40,174 nucleotides of DNA from UBA10449 sp005883585 (GTDB lineage Bacteria > Chloroflexota > Dormibacteria > Dormibacterales > Dormibacteraceae). Both the position numbers and the translations under genes were made by a program. Shown here one piece after another: positions 32,492 to 39,426 of this stretch (position 1 is the stretch's first letter; the number at the start of each line of letters is the position of its first letter). The notes below the pieces were generated by a model that saw only the letters and a program-made list of their open reading frames with translations, did not search any database and was not told where the DNA came from. The stretch spans positions 1 through 40,174 of the forward strand of contig VBFD01000115.1 in assembly GCA_005883585.1 (NCBI GenBank), given 5' to 3'.

Positions 32492-32692
32492 ATGTCATCT
32501 CTACGTCCTGCAAAGATCATCGCAACGCTGTTCCAGCTGCTCGGCGGGGACCTGAGCTCGCCTGCAGAGCCGGACGGACCAGGCTGCTCGTGCGAGAAGT
32601 GCGAGCAAGCCTGGAACCGGCATCAAAGGCTCAATGCCGCTTCGGCCAGGACCCATGTGGGCATCGGCGTGCGGCGGGTCGACCCGGGCTAA
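32492..32692 (+). CDS. 66-aa protein with a CxCxxC motif
   Basis: A short gene from ATG 32492 with a strong ribosome site (GGAGG at 32482-32486, 5 nt before the start), rare in this window. The N-terminus is an amphipathic segment, SLRPAKIIATLFQLLGGDL. A cluster GCSCEKCEQAW follows at about residue 35, and the tail is basic and polar. The three cysteines in CxCxxC could bind zinc or a small cluster, but there is no matching second pair, so a dimer or a partner may be needed. No family recognised. It stands alone, with convergent sufT downstream and a repeat between them. Confidence 0.65.
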   Translation: MSSLRPAKIIATLFQLLGGDLSSPAEPDGPGCSCEKCEQAWNRHQRLNAASARTHVGIGVRRVDPG

Positions 32693-32716
32693 AGACCCCA
32701 AACGCACGGCTTGCCC

Positions 32717-32775
32717 TAAACGCGCGGAATTCCGAAACAGTTTTCGCCTGTTTTGATCTAAACGTGCGGAAAACG
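32717..32775. repeat. AAACGCGCG-motif repeat in a convergent intergenic region (copy B)
   Basis: Between the 66-aa gene and convergent sufT. It contains AAACGCGCGGAATT at 32718-32731, and TTTTGATCTAAACGTGCGGA at 32751-32770. The second is the same word as in copy A (there on the minus strand), with T for C at two places. Related AACGCACGG occurs at 32701. No coding potential is evident. Confidence 0.5.
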
Positions 32776-32791
32776 GAGTTCCGGCCTGGGG

Positions 32792-33139
32792 CTAGACCAT
32801 CCCCAACTCCCAGCGCGCTTCCTCAGACATGCGCTCTGGGGTCCACATCGGTTCGTAGACGATGTCGACGTCGGCTTGAGTGACGCCAGGAAGGGTCAGC
32901 AGGTGGTCGCGCACGTCCGCGATTACATCGGCCGCCATCGGGCAGCCCAGCGCTGTCAGGGTCATCTTGATGTCGACCCGCTCCGGCTTGATCGCGATGT
33001 CGTAGATGAGGCCAAGGTCGACGATGTTGACCGGGATCTCGGGGTCGAAGCACTGGCGAAGCACCTCGATCACTTCCTCAGGCTTGACGGTCGAGTCGGG
33101 CGCGACCTGCATCGTCGGAGCGGGTGCAAGCTCGCTCAT
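32792..33139 (-). CDS. sufT: MIP18/DUF59 family Fe-S maturation protein (SufT-like)
   Basis: A 115-aa protein with the DUF59 core VIEVLRQCFDPEIPVNIVDL, then LTALGCPMAADVI, where the conserved Cys lies. SufT and related proteins help deliver Fe-S clusters to target proteins. PaaD-like proteins share the fold, but the suf neighbours favour SufT. I chose ATG 33139, with GGAG about 6 nt upstream, over a GTG at 33172, which lies inside the rhodanese gene. It overlaps the rhodanese stop (ATGA) and is the last gene of the suf operon. Confidence 0.88.
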   Translation of the reverse strand: MSELAPAPTMQVAPDSTVKPEEVIEVLRQCFDPEIPVNIVDLGLIYDIAIKPERVDIKMTLTALGCPMAADVIADVRDHLLTLPGVTQADVDIVYEPMWTPERMSEEARWELGMV

Positions 33140-33465
33140 GGAGTCTCCAAAGGCAGGCCCGCTTCCTTCCACGCCTTGGTGCCGCCTCGGAAGCTCACGA
33201 CGTCCTTGACTCCCAGCGCCACCGCCATCTCAGCCGCGACCGCGGAGCGTTCGCCGACCGCGCACACGAAGATCGTGCGGTCCCGAAACTTCTGGGCGGT
33301 CGGGTTGGCGAGGATCGTGTTCAGCACGACGTGGCGCGCGCCCGGAAGGTGGCCTTTGTTCCACTCCCAATCCTCGCGCACGTCGACGACCTCGTAGCCG
33401 TCGTCGATCAATTTGCGAATGTCGTCGATCTTCAGGTCGCGGAACGGCGTCACCTGGTTGCTCAT
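33136..33465 (-). CDS. rhodanese-domain protein
   Basis: A 109-aa single rhodanese domain. The active-site loop is VCAVGERSA, with the catalytic Cys in the normal CxxGxRS arrangement. The CH2 motifs DVREDWEWNKGHLPGA and SFRGGTKAWKEAGLP are standard. Such proteins carry or transfer sulfane sulfur. Its place between sufU and sufT suggests a sulfur-transfer role beside SufS, although rhodaneses are versatile. It starts 3 nt after the sufU stop. Confidence 0.9.
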   Translation of the reverse strand: MSNQVTPFRDLKIDDIRKLIDDGYEVVDVREDWEWNKGHLPGARHVVLNTILANPTAQKFRDRTIFVCAVGERSAVAAEMAVALGVKDVVSFRGGTKAWKEAGLPLETP

Positions 33466-33468
33466 CGG

Positions 33469-33879
33469 TTACTCCTCGTCCTCATCATCTGAAGCCAAAC
33501 CATACGCACCCACCTTCAGCACTTTCAGCGGCAGAAGTGCGCACTTGATGCGTGCGGGCGAGATCTGGATGCCCAGCTCGCCGAGCACGTCGTTCTTGTC
33601 GATCTTCTTTGCGTCGTCGAGCGCGATGCCCTTGAGGCGCTCGGTCAGCAACGAGGCGGATGCCTGCGAGATCGCGCAGCCGCGCCCATGGAAACGAATG
33701 TCCTCGATCACGCCGTCCTTGATCTGAAAATCCATCCCGACCACGTCCCCGCACAGTGGGTTGTCCTCTTCGTGCGAGATGTCGGGGTGGTCCAGACGCC
33801 CGTAATTTCGCGGGTTCTTGTAGTGGTCGAGGATGTACTCGCGATAGAACTGGTCGTCGGCGGCGGTGCTGGTACTCAT
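33469..33879 (-). CDS. sufU: SufU (IscU-like) sulfur-transfer/scaffold protein
   Basis: A 136-aa IscU-fold protein. The three conserved cysteines are in NPLCGD, GRGCAIS and IKCALL, with the Asp of CGD also present. The insertion between the second and third Cys is typical of SufU, the zinc-dependent sulfur acceptor of SufS in Gram-positive bacteria. The C-terminus is acidic (DDEDEE). ATG 33879 overlaps the sufS stop by 4 nt (ATGA), so SufS and SufU are made together. Confidence 0.92.
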   Translation of the reverse strand: MSTSTAADDQFYREYILDHYKNPRNYGRLDHPDISHEEDNPLCGDVVGMDFQIKDGVIEDIRFHGRGCAISQASASLLTERLKGIALDDAKKIDKNDVLGELGIQISPARIKCALLPLKVLKVGAYGLASDDEDEE

Positions 33880-35102
33880 TTGAAGATCCTCTGGGCCTCT
33901 TTGATGGAACCCACCAGCCGGTCGACTTCATCCTTTTGTGTGTACACGTAGAACGAGGCCCGCGCCGTCGCGGCGACGCCCAGACGGGTCATGAGCGGCA
34001 TCGCGCAGTGGTGGCCGGCGCGCAGGCAGACCTGGTCACGGTCGGCGATGGTCGCCAGGTCGTGCGGGTGGATGCCGGCGAGAGAGAAGGAGATCACCCC
34101 GGAGCGGCGTGAAGGCGGCGGCCCGTAGACCGTGAGCCCGTCGATGTCGCTCAGCGCCTCGTACGCATACTCGGTGATCTCGCGCTCGTGGGCGCGGATG
34201 GCTTCCATCCCGAGATCGTTGAGATAGTCGACCGCGGCGCCGAGGCCGATGACCTCGCCGATCGCCTGCGTGCCGGCTTCGAACTTCCATGGCAGGTCGT
34301 GATACGTGGTGCCCTCGACGCGGACCGTCCTGATCATGTCGCCACCGGATTGGAAGGGGTCCATCGCCTCCAGCAGCTCGCGGCGGCCGTACAGGACGCC
34401 GGCGCCGGTGGGGCCGAGCATCTTGTGACCGCTGAAGGCGTAGAAGTCGCAGCCCAATGCCTGCACATCGACGCCCTGGTGGGGTGCGCCCTGCGCGCCG
34501 TCGACCAGGACGGTCGCGCCGGCGGCCTTGGCCGCGGCGACCATCTCCCGCGCCGGGTTGATCGTCCCCAGCGCATTGCTGACCTGCCCGAACGACACCA
34601 GCCGCGGCGAGTGCTCGAGCAGCTCGCGGAACTGGTCTAGCCGCAGCTCGCCGCGCTCGTCGACGTCCACGAATTCGATGTGGGCGCCGTTGGCGGCAGC
34701 CAGGATCTGCCAAGGGACGATGTTGGAGTGGTGGTCGAGGATGGTGAGCACGATCAGGTCGCCGGGCCTGACGTTCTTGCGGCCCCACGAGTAGGCAACC
34801 AGGTTGATGGCCTCGGTCGTGCCGCGCGTGTAGATGATCTCCTTCGTCGATGCTGCGTTGATGAAGGCGCGCACCTTTTCGCGCGTGCCTTCGTAGCGCT
34901 CGGTGGCGACCTCCGCGATGTGGTACGCGGCGCGGTGGATGTTCGAGTTGAAGTGCTCGAAGTAGTCCATCATCGCGCCCGTCACCTGGCGGGGCCGCTG
35001 CGAGGTGTTGGCGGAGTCGAGGTAAGCGATGCCCGTCTCGAGGATGGGGAAGTCCTTGCGGATCGCGGCGACATCGAAACGCCGCGCGCCGTTCGTGCTC
35101 AT
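33876..35102 (-). CDS. sufS: SufS cysteine desulfurase
   Basis: A 408-aa group-II PLP cysteine desulfurase. The PLP lysine is in FSGHKMLGPTGAGVLYG and the catalytic Cys is in RAGHHCAMPLM. The N-terminus has YLDSANTSQRP, a variant of the usual YLDNAATSQKP. It mobilises sulfur from cysteine and passes it to SufU. ATG 35102 overlaps the stop of the Rieske gene by 4 nt. All expected blocks are present and the length is normal. Confidence 0.93.
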   Translation of the reverse strand: MSTNGARRFDVAAIRKDFPILETGIAYLDSANTSQRPRQVTGAMMDYFEHFNSNIHRAAYHIAEVATERYEGTREKVRAFINAASTKEIIYTRGTTEAINLVAYSWGRKNVRPGDLIVLTILDHHSNIVPWQILAAANGAHIEFVDVDERGELRLDQFRELLEHSPRLVSFGQVSNALGTINPAREMVAAAKAAGATVLVDGAQGAPHQGVDVQALGCDFYAFSGHKMLGPTGAGVLYGRRELLEAMDPFQSGGDMIRTVRVEGTTYHDLPWKFEAGTQAIGEVIGLGAAVDYLNDLGMEAIRAHEREITEYAYEALSDIDGLTVYGPPPSRRSGVISFSLAGIHPHDLATIADRDQVCLRAGHHCAMPLMTRLGVAATARASFYVYTQKDEVDRLVGSIKEAQRIFK

Positions 35103-35413
35103 TCAGGGACCTCGATGAAAACGTCGTCGCCTTCCAACGTCACCGGGTACGTGGTGGCGGGGATCACGGCGGGGAGACCGGTCACCTTGCCGGTGACCAG
35201 GTTGAAGCGTGAGCCGTGTTGCGGGCATTCGACATCCATTTCCCACAGCTCGCCTTCACTGAGCGAGAACTCCTCGTGGGTGCACGTGTCGTTCAGCGCG
35301 TAGAAGTTGCCGTCTACGGCGTGCGCGAGGCACACCGGCGTGCGTCCGGCTTCGACCTTCTTCAGCGACTCGAGCGGCACGTCGCCGACCGACGCCACGC
35401 GGAACCTAGCCAA
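35099..35413 (-). CDS. Rieske [2Fe-2S] ferredoxin-like protein in the suf operon
   Basis: A 104-aa Rieske-fold protein. The cluster motifs are CTHEEF and CPQHGSRF (C-x-H and C-x2-H), with the usual spacing. NirD-like or ferredoxin components of this size carry electrons for oxygenases or reductases. Within suf operons it may supply electrons for cluster assembly or serve as a client; this is inference. The likely start is TTG 35413, overlapping the original sufD end by 8 nt. Confidence 0.88.
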   Translation of the reverse strand: MARFRVASVGDVPLESLKKVEAGRTPVCLAHAVDGNFYALNDTCTHEEFSLSEGELWEMDVECPQHGSRFNLVTGKVTGLPAVIPATTYPVTLEGDDVFIEVPE

Positions 35414-36546
35414 GACGCGCCTCGAGCTCCGTCTCGACCAGCCGGCGCGCGTGCTCGAACGGGATGCGCTCGAGGATTGTTGTCGATCTCCAGCATCGGG
35501 ATCGAGGTCGCCTTCGCGTGGTCGGACAGGACCAGGTTTCGGTTCGCCTGGTAGGCATCCGACCGCGCGGCACCCTTCTCGATGCGGATCAGGCCCGCAT
35601 AGACGGTGCGCGCGACGTCCTGCAGAGCGCCTTTGAACAAAAGGTCGGAGCGGGTGTTGCCGACCTGGTGGTCCTGCAGCGTGTGGAAGTCAAAGAACTG
35701 CTCGCCCGAAGCGAAGTAAATCGCCTTCAGCTCGGCGTCTGAGCCCTCCCCTTGCAGCGACGCCTCCACGCGCGTCTTCGAGAAACGGGCGCCCAGAGTC
35801 ACATTGAAGAGCCGCAGCGACGCTTCCTTGTCCAACCGAGCGCGCTGGTCGGCGAGGTGCCACGCGTTGCGACCCCATTTCTGAACCGCGACGTAACCCA
35901 CCCGCGCGCCCTCGCCGAGGAAAAGCTCGGCGGACCCGCTCTTGTAGCCGGCGGCTTCGTCCGCGGGGGATAGATACTCGTCCAGGTAGTTGAACTGCGA
36001 TCCGCGCCCGGCGACGATCAGCGTGTGCGGCAGCACCGCGGTGCCGCCCTCAGCCGAGAAGACCTGGCCGACGATCGGCTTCTCGATGACGACGCCGTCT
36101 GGCACGTAAAGGAAGGTGCCGTCGGCGAAGAAGGCGGCGTGCAGCGCAGCGAACCGGTCGCGGTCAGGTCGAACCTGCGTGAAGAGCAAGGTCTGGACCA
36201 GCTCGGGATGCTTCTGGGCGGCGACGCTGATGGGTTCGAGGATCACTCCGGCGCGCTCGAGCTCGGGGTCGAGGCGAACCGACTCGAACTCCGAGCCCCG
36301 CATCGTGGTGCTGCCGGCGACGCCCTCCAACGGTTCGGCGGGCGCGGCCCCGTTGCGGTGCTCGAATTCCGAGAACTTCGCCACGTCGAGGCTGCTGACG
36401 TCGGTTCTGCGCCATTCCTCGTCGATACGGCTTGGAATCGGCAGGCGCTCGAATGCCTCGAAGGCTGATCGGCGGCGCTTGCGCAGCCAGTCGGGTTCCC
36501 CGTGGAGCGAGGCGATCTCGTCCACGGTTTGAAGGGTGAAAGGCAT
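35406..36546 (-). pseudogene. sufD: sufD with internal deletion and frameshift near its 3' end
   Basis: SufD is the SufB-partner scaffold subunit. From ATG 36546 the protein reads normally to PMLEIDNN, encoded just above 35476. SufD proteins usually continue from here with a conserved RCTHGATVG-like segment and about 60 residues before an ERIP segment. Here the next bases in another frame encode LERIPFEHARRLVETELEA and a TAG at 35406-35408, exactly the expected end of SufD. About 170-180 bp of coding DNA and the phase are missing at the junction. As written, the frame continues with unrelated sequence to 35362. The lost piece carries the His that is essential in E. coli SufD. Real loss or an assembly error are both possible. 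Confidence 0.8.
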
Positions 36547-36548
36547 GC

Positions 36549-37958
36549 CTAGCCTACCGAGCCCTCCATCTCGAGCTGGATGAGCCGGTTCAACTCCACC
36601 GCGTATTCGAGTGGGAGCTCCTTGGTGAACGGCTCGATGAACCCGTTGACGATCATCGTCTCGGCCTCGTTGCGTGTGATGCCGCGGCTCATGAGGTAGA
36701 AGAGCTGCTCGTCGGAGACCTTGCTCACCGTCGCCTCGTGGCCGAGGGTCACGTTCTCGGCGTCGACGTCGTTGTACGGATACGTGTCGGAGCGCGACTC
36801 GTCGTCGAGCAGCAGGGCGTCGCACTTGACGAACGACTTGCTGTTCTTCGCGTCGGGGTACATCTTGATGTGCCCGCGGTAGGAGGTCCGGCCGCCACCT
36901 TTCGAGATCGACTTCGACGTGATGGTCGAGGTCGTGTTGGGTGCGACGTGGATCATCTTGCCGCCCGCGTCCTGGTGCTGGCCCTTGCCCGCGAACGCGA
37001 CCGAGAGCACGTCGCCCTTCGCGCCCGGCTCCATCAAATAGACGCTCGGGTACTTCATCGTGATCTGTGACCCGAGGTTGCCGTCGACCCACTCCATGGT
37101 CGCGTCGGCGTACGCCATCGCGCGCTTGGTGACCAGGTTGAACACGTTGGTCGACCAGTTCTGGATCGTCGTGTACCGGCACCGCGCGCCTTTCTTGACG
37201 ATGATCTCGACCACTGCCGAGTGGAGCGAGTCGGTCGTGTAGATCGGGGCGGTGCAGCCCTCGATGTAATGCACGAACGAGCCCTCGTCGCAGATGATCA
37301 GTGTCCGCTCGAACTGGCCCATGTTCTCCGCGTTGATCCGGAAGTACGCCTGCAGCGGGATCTCCACCCGCACGCCCTTCGGTACGTAGATGAACGAGCC
37401 GCCCGACCAGACAGCGGTGTTGAGAGCGGAGAACTTGTTGTCCGCGGGCGGGATGACTGTGCCGAAGTATTCCTTGAAGAGCTCGGGGTGGTCGCGCAGG
37501 GCCGAGTCGGTATCCGTGAAGATGACGCCCTTCGCGGTCAGCTCCTTCTGCAGCGAGTGGTAGACGACCTCCGACTCGTACTGCGCGGAAACGCCGGCGA
37601 GGAACTTCCGCTCAGCCTCGGGCACGCCCAGGCGGTCGTATGTCTTCTTGATGTCGGGCGGCAGATCCTCCCACGACGTCGACTGCTTGTCCGAAGCCTT
37701 CAGGTAATAAAAGATGTTCTCGAAGTCGATCACCGAGAGATCCGCACCCCACGTCGGCATGGGCTTCTTGCGGAAGATCTCCAGTGAGCGAAGCCGCATC
37801 TTCAGCATCCACTCAGGCTCCTTCTTCATCCACGAGATCTCCTTGACGATCTCGGGGTTCAGGCCGCGCTTGGCCTTGAAGACGAAGTCTTCGGGCACGA
37901 AGAAGCCGTACTTCTCCTTGTAATCGGTGCCGACGTCGACTTTCGGTACGGTCGCCAT
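36549..37958 (-). CDS. sufB: SufB, Fe-S scaffold subunit
   Basis: A 469-aa SufB. Family blocks are intact from KYGFFVPEDF at the N-terminus to LNTAVWSGGSFIYVPKGV, EGCTAPIYTTDSLHSAVVE and YRGHIKMYPDAKNSKSFVKC. The C-terminus has VSDEQLFYLMSRGITRNEA and PLEYAVELNRLIQLEMEGSVG. The DESRSDTYPYN form matches Gram-positive SufB rather than the E. coli GDKCGAHT form. It forms the SufBCD complex. ATG 37958 overlaps the sufC stop by one base. Unlike SufD, it is complete. Confidence 0.95.
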   Translation of the reverse strand: MATVPKVDVGTDYKEKYGFFVPEDFVFKAKRGLNPEIVKEISWMKKEPEWMLKMRLRSLEIFRKKPMPTWGADLSVIDFENIFYYLKASDKQSTSWEDLPPDIKKTYDRLGVPEAERKFLAGVSAQYESEVVYHSLQKELTAKGVIFTDTDSALRDHPELFKEYFGTVIPPADNKFSALNTAVWSGGSFIYVPKGVRVEIPLQAYFRINAENMGQFERTLIICDEGSFVHYIEGCTAPIYTTDSLHSAVVEIIVKKGARCRYTTIQNWSTNVFNLVTKRAMAYADATMEWVDGNLGSQITMKYPSVYLMEPGAKGDVLSVAFAGKGQHQDAGGKMIHVAPNTTSTITSKSISKGGGRTSYRGHIKMYPDAKNSKSFVKCDALLLDDESRSDTYPYNDVDAENVTLGHEATVSKVSDEQLFYLMSRGITRNEAETMIVNGFIEPFTKELPLEYAVELNRLIQLEMEGSVG

Positions 37959-38743
37959 CAGGCAACCTCCTCGGGCTTCAGCTCTTCAGCGTGGCCCCAT
38001 TCCGAATAACCGGTCTTCTCCAGCCGCTCGGCGACCTCAGGGCCGCCCGAGAGCACGAACCTGCCGTCCACGAGGACGTGGACGAAGTCGGGCTTGATGA
38101 ACTCGAGGATGCGCGTGTAGTGGGTGATGATCAGGACGCCGAGCTCGGGACCGCGCATGCGGTTCACGGCCTCGGCCACGAACTTGATGGAGTCGATGTC
38201 GAGCCCGGAGTCGGTCTCGTCGAGGATCGCGATCTCCGGCTTGAGGATCGCCATCTGCAGGATCTCGGCGCGCTTCTTTTCTCCGCCGGAGAATCCATCG
38301 TTGATGTAGCGAGGCAGGAAGGAGTCGTCCATATGCAGGACCTCGAGCTCGCTCTTCAGCAAAGAGCGGAACTCCTTCGGCGTCACCTGCTTGGACTTGT
38401 CCTTGCCGTCGTAGCCACGCTTGGCGTTGAGGGCTGTGCGCAGAAAGTTCGTCATCGAGATGCCGGGCACGACCACCGGGTACTGGAAGGCGAGGAACAT
38501 GCCAAGGCGCGCTCGCTCGTCCGGTTGCAGCGCGAGCACGTTCTGGCCTTTGAAGATGACGTCGCCACCATCGACTGTGTAGCCGGGGTGTCCCATCAGC
38601 GTGTGCGAGAGGGTCGACTTGCCCGAGCCGTTGGGGCCCATGACCGCGTGCACCTCGCCCTTGTTGATGGCGAGCGTGACGCCCTTGAGGATCTCTTTGC
38701 CCTCGACACTGGCCCGTAGGTCTCTAATCTCGAAATCAGCCAA
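37958..38743 (-). CDS. sufC: SufC, Fe-S assembly ATPase
   Basis: A 261-aa ABC-type ATPase. Walker A is GPNGSGKSTLSHTLMG, the Q-loop is AFQYPVVVPG, the signature is FSGGEKKRAEILQMA, and Walker B is IAILDETDSGLDID. HYTRILEFIKPDFVHVL is the SufC-typical H-loop. I chose TTG 38743 because GGAGGGAAAG lies directly upstream and the protein then starts MADFEIRDL, as in other SufC. The longer reading from ATG 38770 adds nine non-conserved residues. Its start overlaps the sufR end by 8 nt. Confidence 0.93.
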   Translation of the reverse strand: MADFEIRDLRASVEGKEILKGVTLAINKGEVHAVMGPNGSGKSTLSHTLMGHPGYTVDGGDVIFKGQNVLALQPDERARLGMFLAFQYPVVVPGISMTNFLRTALNAKRGYDGKDKSKQVTPKEFRSLLKSELEVLHMDDSFLPRYINDGFSGGEKKRAEILQMAILKPEIAILDETDSGLDIDSIKFVAEAVNRMRGPELGVLIITHYTRILEFIKPDFVHVLVDGRFVLSGGPEVAERLEKTGYSEWGHAEELKPEEVA

Positions 38744-39356
38744 CTTTCCCTCCGCTCTCCTTGACTTCATATGTGCAGTCGCTCGCCGCCTCGCGCATCC
38801 ACGTGGACCTGTTGACTGGGGCCCCCAGCAGCCGCTCGTACATCTGCTGCTCGTTCATGCAGGGCAAACCGGTGCGAGCGGCGACGTCCTGGATGGGGCA
38901 GTTGCAGTGGCGTATCGCGAGCCCGCCGTTCGGCAGTTCGACCACCTCGGCCATGTGGCCGTGCTCGGTGGCGAGCTTCGCCAGCTCGCGGACGCGTCCT
39001 TCAAAGTCTAGCCCCGCCAGTCTGGGGGCATACTCGGCCTCCAGGCGCGCGGTGCGGCGCTCGAAGAACTGCTCGAGCTGGGCCTCGGATAGGAATTCGA
39101 CCAGCTGGCTCGCAAGCTCGCGATGCGCGTGGGGGAAGTGCTCGTATGCCGCGGGCGTGAGCTTGTACACGTTCTCCGGGCGTCCTCGCCGGTGCTCCTC
39201 GGCGGGGGCGACTGTCGCCAGGCCGTCTGCCTCGAGCGCCTCCATGTGGCGCAAAGCGCCTTGCTTGGAGATCTCGAGGTGCGCAGCCACTTCGCCCAGA
39301 GACGCATGTCCGCGGATCTTGATGAAGGCGAGGATGGTCTCGCGCCTGGAGTCCAC
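38736..39356 (-). CDS. sufR: SufR, Fe-S-sensing repressor of the suf operon
   Basis: A 206-aa winged-helix regulator starting at GTG 39356. The N-terminal HTH reads HASLGEVAAHLEISKQGALR then HMEALEADGL. The C-terminal part has four cysteines in the SufR pattern (HCNCPIQDVA, GLPCMNEQQM and SDCTYEV), which hold a [4Fe-4S] cluster. In SufR the intact cluster lets the protein bind DNA and shut off suf genes, and loss of the cluster derepresses. The CAAC-N6-GTTG site directly upstream fits autoregulation. A TAGTAT box 6 nt before GTG indicates a leaderless transcript. Confidence 0.93.
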   Translation of the reverse strand: MDSRRETILAFIKIRGHASLGEVAAHLEISKQGALRHMEALEADGLATVAPAEEHRRGRPENVYKLTPAAYEHFPHAHRELASQLVEFLSEAQLEQFFERRTARLEAEYAPRLAGLDFEGRVRELAKLATEHGHMAEVVELPNGGLAIRHCNCPIQDVAARTGLPCMNEQQMYERLLGAPVNRSTWMREAASDCTYEVKESGGKVG

Positions 39357-39362
39357 GCAGCC

Positions 39363-39368
39363 ATACTA
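39363..39368 (-). promoter_or_regulatory. -10-like box for the suf operon
   Basis: On the minus strand TAGTAT ends 6 nt before GTG 39356. The SufR palindrome lies immediately upstream, between this box and a -35-like TTCAAC 19 nt away, so bound SufR would block the polymerase. Confidence 0.45.
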
Positions 39369-39374
39369 CGAGTT

Positions 39375-39394
39375 TTTCAACATGCTCGTTGAAA
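39375..39394. promoter_or_regulatory. SufR operator, CAAC-N6-GTTG palindrome
   Basis: TTTCAAC at 39375-39381 and GTTGAAA at 39388-39394 form a perfect 7-bp inverted repeat with a 6-nt centre (ATGCTC). The core CAAC-N6-GTTG is the published SufR-binding form in cyanobacteria. It covers the sufR promoter. The GTTGAAA arm also supplies a possible -35 (TTGAAA) for the divergent gene at 39427. Confidence 0.75.
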
Positions 39395-39413
39395 TACATC
39401 GCAGGCGCGGGCG

Positions 39414-39419
39414 TACCCT
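39414..39419 (+). promoter_or_regulatory. -10-like box for the divergent secreted-protein gene
   Basis: TACCCT ends 7 nt before ATG 39427. TTGAAA (39389-39394), which is half of the SufR operator, lies 19 nt upstream of it. Both directions may therefore respond to SufR. Confidence 0.35.
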
Positions 39420-39426
39420 CCCCGCG

